Below the pieces are notes generated by a model. It made no database searches. It saw only the letters and a program-made list of their open reading frames with translations, and was not told the origin of the DNA. A program made the position numbers and the translations under genes. From Lepidonotus clava (Eukaryota > Annelida > Polychaeta > Phyllodocida > Polynoidae), in NCBI GenBank assembly GCA_936440205.1, contig OW387134.1, positions 67,049,427-67,113,426 on the forward strand: DNA of 64,000 bases. The letters run 5' to 3'. Positions 56,931-64,000 of the stretch are shown here, one piece after another (the stretch's first letter is position 1; the number at the start of each line of letters is the position of its first letter).

Positions 56931-57514
56931 AAGCCCCATTCACTCTGGTCTATGTTTCTGTCGCAGAGACCTACGGAAAATTTATCTTAAGCATTCTCAA
57001 ATAATATCATGTGCTAAAAAAATGATCGCAAGCTAAGGATATTGATCGTATAACATTCATGCTGAAAAGGATGGTCATTTACGATCATTTTTTGCAAGCA
57101 ATCTTGTCTTGAATTGTATAGGATCTCTAAAAATAATACTGCAAGGGATCAGGCCATAAAGGCCCACGATAAGCCAATGTTTCCAACGTTCGCATATCAC
57201 AGGCTTACTCCAGCCACGTTCACCACGCCAAATGGGTCTTAAAGGTCGATCATTCAGTTGTTTTAAAAACTTGATGCATGGTTTTTGGGTCTCATTTCAG
57301 ATGTCAATTTATATTCTGAGTGTGTATGTGTTGGTTAGTACTATACATATTATTAATCAGTAGAACTTATGGTACAGAGTCCCTGTGTAAATCCAATGTA
57401 ATCCAGTCCCTTACCACCCTGCTGACTACCCTGATGGTTGATCCTTAGTATTGCATCCCCAGATGAGCAATAGATGAACAATCTGACCTAGATCTGTCTT
57501 ATAAAACTGACACA

Positions 57515-57740
57515 TTTAAGCCCCATACCCACTAGGCAATTTTCCGGGCAATGGACAATGGGTGACTGGGAGATTCGGCTGTCGATTCTTATGATTGCTT
57601 GTTCGTACAGTATATTGAAATGTGCATGTTTGATATGAGTCGTCCCTAAAATCAGCCGACTTTCCTAGTAGAGTCAGCCAATTTTAGTCCCAATCAGTTG
57701 CCCAACTCATTAAAAATGTCCTAGTGGGTATGGCGCTTTA
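57515..57740. mobile_element. MITE, AGCCCCATACCCACTAG family, copy 3
   Basis: TTTAAGCCCCATACCCACTAG and CTAGTGGGTATGGCGCTTTA are inverted ends. GTATATTGAAATGTGCATGT and TTTCCTAGTAGAGTCAGCC are shared with copies 1 and 2. Confidence 0.7.
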
Positions 57741-59038
57741 TGTAAACATCTGTGTGGATAATTGTGTAATTACTTACCCATTTATTTTGATATAATGCAC
57801 AAGCTCATGAATATAAACAAAGGAGAATGTGAGCAAAGGAGACCGCAACAAGAGTATAACAGTGTGTGAAACTGCACAAATTAATATTTTGAATACCACA
57901 GCCTAAGTTTGTTGCTGCAAGACCATGATGTGACATGGTAAGTTTTAAAAATAATATTGAAATTCAGCAGCCACACTTAAGGATTCCATTGCCGGATGGT
58001 TTTCGGCAATCTGATTCCTATCTAATATGTATGCTCCTAATCAGCAAATGTGTTTTTCCATAAGGCCAAAACAAAAATTTTAGAAAAGAATGGGTTACCT
58101 GGTACTTTTTTGGTTAGTCTGTAACCTGCCCTATTTTCACTTAACAATTATGTTATTTTAGGTAAAGTTGAGACTTACTAGAAAAGAATGTTATGATAAC
58201 AATATATTTTAGTGAAGTTGAGACCTTACCAATAAAGAACATTACAACAATGCTATTATAATGTGAAAGAAAGTTACAAGAATGTCACAATAATTTTACA
58301 GTGTGACGTCGCAAGGACCTAAGGACCTAAGCAGAACATTATAATAACATCGTAATAACGTCATATTCTTGCTTGGCAATGAGAATATTTTCTTTTTGGT
58401 CACAAATGGCACTGCCCTCATCACTGGATCACTGCCTCTATCTGTAGAGAATCAATGGACTTTATACCTAAGGCTCCTTACATACATGCCCATTACAAAA
58501 ACCTATCAGTTGGAAAACTCCAACTTTAAAAGAAAATCCCGTAGAAAAATAGATAGATTTTATAATTTTCAGACGGAAAACAACAGGGGGGACATTTATT
58601 CACATAATTATATATACCGAGTGAAGCATATGGATTTATCGGGGACGGGCGAGGTATAGCCCAAGGAATAGTTAATCTTAAAATGAAATTTGTAGTTTTT
58701 CCTTCTCTCATTTTAGATTTATTTAAACAGACAACTTTTGAGTCAATATCCACCGAGGTTTAGTGTCTTCAAGTATGATTGTCTCACGGGTAGATTTCCA
58801 GTCACAAAATACTTCGTCATTATGCTAATCACTTCAAGTACATCTTGCTTGATATCACACAATATATGGCAACAACAATACCTCTGGCAAAGCTCGCCTC
58901 CATCTTTTAGTCGAATAAAGGTAATAATACACCTTTTTCACGAGTCTGCGAAGTGTCGTCTTCCGTAGACGCCATGATCCCAACGTACACTTCCAGACTG
59001 GGCCCATTGAAATCCATATCGGTCCTGTTACGCTATAG
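57741..59038. other. Intergenic, repeats only
   Basis: 58137-58370 belongs to the AACATTnTnATAACAT family described at 34548. The remainder has short AT-rich ORFs without features. Confidence 0.45.
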
Positions 59039-59190
59039 CAGGGACGGATCCAGAGATTTCAATAACGGGATGTAAAAATATGAGGCACCCCAGTTTGAGG
59101 GGTAAAATTTTACATAACAAAAAAATCAAAAATTTTGCTAAAATTAGGGGGGAGGGGGCGCCCCCTCTATATCCTTTCCTGGCTAGTATG
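59039..59190. mobile_element. Short GCGGATCCAG-type MITE
   Basis: CAGGGACGGATCCAGAGATTT begins a G/C-tract element ending in GGCGCCCCCTCTATATCC. It lies just beyond the GPCR stop codon, so it may be part of that gene's 3'UTR. Confidence 0.45.
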
Positions 59191-59205
59191 GTGCCACACA
59201 AAGGT

Positions 59206-62200
59206 CTATAGCTCCATTTTATTAATGCTAGGATACTTTTCTTGCATCTCGAAAGTGTCACGGACGTTGTCGTCACTGTCACATCTCATGACGTCATGGG
59301 TGACGTCAGAGCCTACGTCACAGATGGCCCTCACCATGGTTAAGTTCTCCAAGCGTGGGCTGGGCGACCTACACAAGCTGGAGGTGCGACTACTCTCCTC
59401 GTTAATGGTCGTCGGGATGTTTAACGTGTAGCTGAAGATTTCCCGCCTTTGCCGCTGGCCAGCAGACGACAAATTGTTCGTTGAAATATCGTCTGCGCGT
59501 TCCGTTGTAGCCTCGTTGTGGTGCACCGAGACTGTGATGATGTCATTGTCGCCTTCTCGTTTAACATCCAGCGGCAGAGTTCTCTATTGAAGGGAAGGAG
59601 AAAATTAGTTTGATAATAATTATTGAGGATTCTTTTTATATATATATATATTTTTTTACCTGAAGACAAATTATAGCAATACAAATTTGCTAGTATTCTC
59701 TATAGCCTCCAGGAAACTGATATGTACAACATTTACTTTTCTCCCAAGGGGTAAATGTAGTAGGCCTACAGAATTTCACATGGGATTCTTGTGTATTGAA
59801 CTGCTTTAATGTAATGTAATGTAATAATATTACTAATTCCAGCGAGACTTGGACTTGATATAAGCTGGTAAAACTGGGAATCAGGCTTCTGATAGGCTGG
59901 TTGTACACAGTTTCAAATAAACAATTTAAAAACATTTGGAAGGGGTATACATGTGGAGGGAGGGAATCACGTCTGAATCATAGAATGTATATATTGAACC
60001 AGTCACATATATGACCAACTTATGTAAATGTACTTTAACACATTGCTTCTATGCATTCAGGTCTACGAAAATTGGATGCAAAAAAAATGTGAGAAAACGG
60101 AACAAAAAACTGACAGAAGCATTGTTACTGCTGTAATTAAGCAATCTCAAGATATCAGTTCTATAAAAAGAACCTATATAAGTATGCTTTACCTGTGTCA
60201 TACTTTTAGCTCATAAATAATAGGTTTCTAATCCCTATTTAATCACCTTTGTTAAATCCTGGATCTTGAGGTTGTTCGAGTTGGCGCTGTTGTTTGACGA
60301 CCGACACGACGACCGGAAGGAAGTGTTCGACGATCGCGACAGTTTTAAGCTGCCGGAAGTCCGTGATGCAGTGCTACTTCCGGAAAGTACCCTCACCAGG
60401 GGGCGCTTCGTGTAGTCGACTGTCCGCGTTGACCCCTGTAAGGGTTTGTAGTGCACCACAAGGTCAACCTGAAGGTCAGAAAGGAGGTCATGTTAGATAT
60501 AGGCCTAACGGGTTAATACCTCTAGGATCGGCAGGGCGACATGACCTTTGAGGCCCCACTAGTCGATTTGGGCCTCTTAATTCGTCAGTATGTTATATTG
60601 AAATGAACATGTTTGATGAAATCGTCGGACGAATCATTGGGCGGTTTTCCCGGCAATTCAGATCAAACAAGTTTATTTCAATATGCCATACTGACGGGCG
60701 ATCAGGAGAAAAGAGGCCCAAATCGCTTAGTGGGTATTGAGTTTTAATGACATGCGACATCAGGATTTCTTAAATGCAACAGGACGACATCATGTTTTCC
60801 TGACCTCGACAGGGCGACATGGGGGCCCCTCACCACGCTCACCCCTTATTTTATACACGTTCTCCAAGTATAACCCATACTCACTATAGTCAATTCTGAC
60901 CAAGCAGGCCGATCAATTGGTGCTAACATAGGCCGATTTTACCAGAAGAATCTGCCAATTGTGGCGCCGTTTTATCCCATATGTCCTACATGGTTCACTG
61001 CAAAAATTGGTAGATTATCCTTGTATAACCGGACGATTTTAGCACCGATTAGTCAGCCAACTTGATCAAAATGGCTATTGGGCAGGAGGTTAACACTATT
61101 GATTGGGGATTTTTAGGTTTAACATCCGTTAAATGCGGTTGTTTTATAGTTATTACCATCGGGATGATTCACTGTGTATACTTTATTATAGTACAAGGTA
61201 GTCCTATACACGTTTTAGAACACGGTCCCATACCCCGGGGGAGATACAACCCTCAAGAGTATGTTTGATGAGTTGGAGTTGAAAAAAAGAGAAAAGTCCC
61301 TTTAGCAGGGTTTCTTGAACGAAGAAGATAGGTTTCTAATTGTCGTTAGGAGCCTACCAATTAGTCTCCAGGGCATAGACAGCCTGTGCCATGGTTACCC
61401 TAATGCATGTCTTTAACATTCTCTGGCTGATAACAGTACACATGTCCCGACTTAAGTAAGGACAGACAAGGCCTGGGAGGGCCCCTGGGAGTTCGATTAG
61501 CTTGGTCCTCTTTTAAATAAACAGTGTTCTTGTGTTTTTATTCAACTGAACTCGTTCCCAGTGAATGGTCTTCCTTATATGTACAATCATGGTATACTTT
61601 ATATAGAGCATGTAAATTGTAACCATGTCATTGTTACTAAGGCATTCTAGACCCCACATCATATATCTGCTCTCTGAATCTTTGAATGTGTACAAGTAAT
61701 GATAGTCATAAAAAACAATCTATTAGTGGCCAATATCGATTCAAGGCCATTACAGCTAGTCATACTGGAGTTAAATACCACATGCCTGTGACTATTGAGT
61801 CTATGAATGTACTCGTCGGCCTTATCAATTTGTCTAAAAGGGTATGGCAGTTCTGAATGAAAGACGGCATGTGTCATTGAAAAGGAACTTGATTGAAATT
61901 GATTCCTTACGTTAAACCCATTTTCTTTTTGCTGATGAAGGAATTGGAGCAGAAGCCACGGCATCTTTTGCTACATACTTTTGAACCATAAATAAAAATG
62001 GAAAAAGAGCAAGATCGGAAATTACTATTGCACCCATTGCCATTAAGTAGGGCGTATTACGTGCAATTTCCCAGTCTAAGAGCCCAGCCTGTGACAGGAT
62101 TCCCACAGGTCCGATGGTCTTAAGACAAAACACTTTGGCGTGACGTCCCAGTATTAATTGACCAGACTCCCATGTGGATACCTAAAACCTTAAGATGGCT

Positions 62201-63677
62201 GCTTGATAGAAACGTTTTAGAAAGTCTATCTTGCCTGTTATACCAACTTGATATACGCTGATGCCAGACTCGTTTGAGCTTGTCAGAGTTTTTGAAGTAT
62301 AGTTAGATGCAAAATAAACGGCAATGAACTCCAGCACCTACATTTTAGCCAGAATGTTTGCACTGACGGTCTTTGATGATTATCAGGCCAAGTGCGATTT
62401 CCTCCTGATGTTTAGACTTCACTTTAATATTTAAGCAGCGGCATATCCATGGGGGTCCAGGGGGCCCCACTTTTGGTAGGCATTTACATTTTCCAAAGAG
62501 AACAAAAATGTCACGTCCCGGTGTGATTACACACCGGTTTAGACAATATGCGGACCCCCGCCTTTCAAAATCCTGTATCCACTCCTGTTAAGATATATCA
62601 GTCACTTCAATTCAAGATTACCCGACCATCCGCATAGAAACTGGATTCGGCGTTGCAATGCTTATAGAGTGACACTAAACCTACAGATAAAACTACAATT
62701 AGATGGGGTTTTCTCTTTCGTTTATGTCTCAGATGTTCGGTCAGTTTTGCCTTCACAGAGGCGTGTATGTCTATGGGATGTTTATCTATATGGATTAAGC
62801 CCCACATGGTAATTCTGCATTATTAACTTTATATTTCAAGCAGTAATATTATGACTGAACTGAACAAACCGAAAAAAGTACCCTTCCCCTCTTTCAAATA
62901 CAGAATATGTTATTGAGTTGACAAGACCGCTGGTACTGCTAATCATAACTGCTCATTATAAACATCAGACTAAAACCACCAACAAATATGTTATAGTGAT
63001 ATATTGATAAGGTAATAGCAAGACCAAAACAGACCATTATTGTGACCTCCTTATATGATTACTGCATAAGGGGGTAAATCTAAAAATCACTGTTCATTTC
63101 GTCATTGCTCATCAAGGAGACTGGGAGGAGGGGAGAGGGAGGCAGGGAAGGAACCCCCTTCCATATCTTTTCAGACTGTCTTACTCACCGGCGACTGTGT
63201 GGGGACCTTCCTCCTCTTAGGGCCCCTCCAGCAGCGGCAGGGGGCGTTGGGCTTCACCATCCTCCAGGTGGTCCGCCTAAAACTGGCACTCAGGAAGCAG
63301 TACAGGATGGGGTTAAAGGCACTGTTAGCGTGACCCAGCCACAGGGCGAAGGGCAGCGCGGCCAGCCCCACCGTCCCCACGGGGTTGGCGGGGAGGAAGT
63401 CCAGGTACAAGCTGAGCAGGTGGTAGGGCATCCAGCAACTCGCGAACAGGATTGCCAGAACCACCAACATGCGCGCCACCTTGCGCCGCCCGGCCATAAC
63501 GCGGTCGACGGCCTCCTTGCCGACGGCCGAGTCGACCCGGTGCAGATGGCGGCCCTCCGTCCACAGCCGGCACCCCAGGCGGGAGTAACTCGCCGTGACG
63601 AAGAGCCCCGGTAACACGAACATACTGCTGAACAGGAAGATATCGTAGGCCTGGCGCAGACCCGTCTTCGCCCACAC
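59206..63677 (-). CDS. Rhodopsin-class (peptide-type) GPCR, last three exons, long Ser-rich C-terminal tail
   Basis: Minus-strand exons 63677-63189, 60468-60247 and 59583-59206 join in phase 0 to 362 aa and TAG. The first covers TM5 to helix 8: TM5 IFLFSSMFVLPGLFVTASY, a basic loop with GRRKVARMLVVLAILFAS, TM6 CWMPYHLLSLYL (CWxP), TM7 NSAFNPILYCFL (NPxxY), then FRRTTWRMV and a CRC pair suited to palmitoylation. These are class A hallmarks; the loop and TM7 wording fit neuropeptide receptors, but the ligand cannot be told. TM1-4 lie beyond the window; an AG acceptor at 63678-63679 marks the join. The two last exons add about 200 residues of tail rich in Ser/Thr (RSSNTSFRSSCRSSNNSANS), likely kinase and arrestin sites. 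The tail is far longer than usual for peptide receptors. An exon-like ORF at 61912-62181 lies in its intron. Confidence 0.85.
60553..61086. repeat. Two diverged copies of the AGCCCCATACCCACTAG MITE family
   Basis: 60553-60747 has CCCACTAGTCGATTTGGG..TTATATTGAAATGAACATGTTTGAT and ends GCTTAGTGGGTATTGAG. 60860-61086 begins AACCCATACTCACTATAGTC and carries GGCCGATTTTA and GATTTTAGCACCGATT. Both lie in the intron of the GPCR tail. Confidence 0.5.
61912..62181 (-). CDS. Orphan terminal exon-like ORF, hydrophobic membrane segment
   Basis: On the minus strand TTTTAG-GTATCC at 62181 is an acceptor; the frame then runs 89 codons to TAA. The peptide starts VSTWESGQLILGRH, continues GPVGILSQAGLLDWEIARNT, then a probable membrane span YLMAMGAIVISDLALFPFLF, and ends in a basic SSAKRKWV. 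The composition is protein-like and unlike neighbouring random ORFs. No partner exon was found within the window. It could be an alternative last exon of the surrounding GPCR (phase 0 fits the donor at 63189), the last exon of another gene, or a fragment left by duplication. Function unknown. Confidence 0.5.
   Translation of the reverse strand, partial: VSTWESGQLILGRHAKVFCLKTIGPVGILSQAGLLDWEIARNTPYLMAMGAIVISDLALFPFLFMVQKYVAKDAVASAPIPSSAKRKWV
62437..62586. mobile_element. G/C-tract MITE, pair with 42510-42702
   Basis: GCGGCATATCCATGGGGGTCC is mirrored by CCTGTATCCACTCCTG; the CCACTTTTGGTAGGCA..AAGAGAACAAAAATGTCACG interior is shared with the copy in the ASB intron. Confidence 0.6.
62587..63188. 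other. GPCR intron, nothing further recognised
   Basis: AT-rich with a short stretch of the AACAnACnnTTATAnTGAT family near 62990-63050. No exon was seen. Confidence 0.4.
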
Positions 63678-64000
63678 CTATAGATATGAAATTATTGTGA
63701 AAGCAAGTTATGACAAGTGTAAATCATGGACCACTTATATATCAACTTGTTGTGAAATTTCATATACTACATGGTACTTTAATGGAAATGTACAAGTTAA
63801 ATCTCTTACAATAAGTTACATCTCTTTTCAAATTTGTGTATATTTTTGTTATATAGGTACATGTATTGTTTCTTGTTCATCTGCTATACCCACTTATCAA
63901 AATACTGCATATATTGTCGCATTGTCGAAATATAAGCATAACTATATTATTTTGTTGCTGGACATAGGTGAAAAGCGGCATATGCCGATTGTTGTACAAC
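63678..64000. other. GPCR intron running off the window
   Basis: AT-rich intron upstream of the TM5-TM7 exon. No exon was found before the window end. Confidence 0.6.

Noticed and set aside
60393-60407. CTCF-like TCACCAGGGGGCGCT in the GPCR tail exon, and CCTGCAGGGGGCGCC in the CCP exon
   Set aside because: Each is one mismatch from the core but lies in GC-rich coding sequence; chance is likely.
63105-63614. 169-codon plus-strand ORF
   Set aside because: It overlaps the GPCR exon on the opposite strand; the minus frame has 7TM motifs, the plus frame does not.
1-64000. Search for CRISPR arrays, operons, rRNA, intact tRNAs, retrovirus-like or Polinton-like genes
   Set aside because: None seen. 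Repeats are eukaryotic MITEs, SINEs and satellites; the tRNA-like parts are degenerate SINE heads.

Overview
This is a eukaryotic genomic window carrying four multi-exon genes plus one orphan terminal exon, with many short non-autonomous DNA transposons in the introns and intergenic space. Exons are GC-rich and non-coding DNA is AT-rich. All exon models were built by hand from ORFs, splice signals and phase. The gene set (METTL27-like methyltransferase, ZNF451-type protein with a PIN-like C-terminus, CCP/sushi membrane protein, ASB protein, rhodopsin-class GPCR) indicates an animal. Intron size, GC-rich exons, MITE load and tRNA-derived SINEs fit a marine invertebrate. A lancelet (Branchiostoma) is my best guess, but the sequence alone does not prove it.

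Layout. (1) 244-8841 (+): last four exons of a METTL27-like methyltransferase; its 6.3-kb intron holds a 4.7-kb long-inverted-repeat element and two smaller MITEs. (2) 8842-13200: intergenic space between convergent genes, with three MITE-like elements. (3) 13200-14300: a degenerate minisatellite that starts inside the last coding exon of the next gene and is split by a TTAA-flanked MITE. (4) 14241-23402 (-): a complete nine-exon ZNF451-like gene, 997 aa, with a candidate non-coding first exon at about 24340. (5) 24555-24611: two CTCF-like motifs pointing away from each other, between the ZNF451-like gene and the divergent sushi gene. (6) about 26894 or 28181 to 35864 (+): a single-pass protein with one CCP domain, Thr-rich stalk, membrane span and long basic, Tyr-rich tail. 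(7) 40240-49106 (+): a complete four-exon ASB (ankyrin plus SOCS box) gene of 399 aa, with a decayed copy of its first exon just upstream and a 159-bp tandem array made from its third exon, including the splice donor, in the last intron. (8) 49107-59205: repeat-rich intergenic space with three more TTAA-flanked elements and a tRNA-derived SINE. (9) 59206-63677 (-): last three exons of a peptide-type GPCR with a very long Ser-rich tail. An extra hydrophobic exon-like ORF with a splice acceptor lies in its intron at 61912-62181.

The genes do not form an obvious pathway. The most distinctive structures are host exon sequence turned into tandem arrays, at ASB exon 3 and at the ZNF451-like 3' end, and a set of six or more small elements with TTAA target duplications, one of which has its empty site visible in neighbouring repeat units. 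No retrovirus-like, Polinton-like or toxin gene was recognised.
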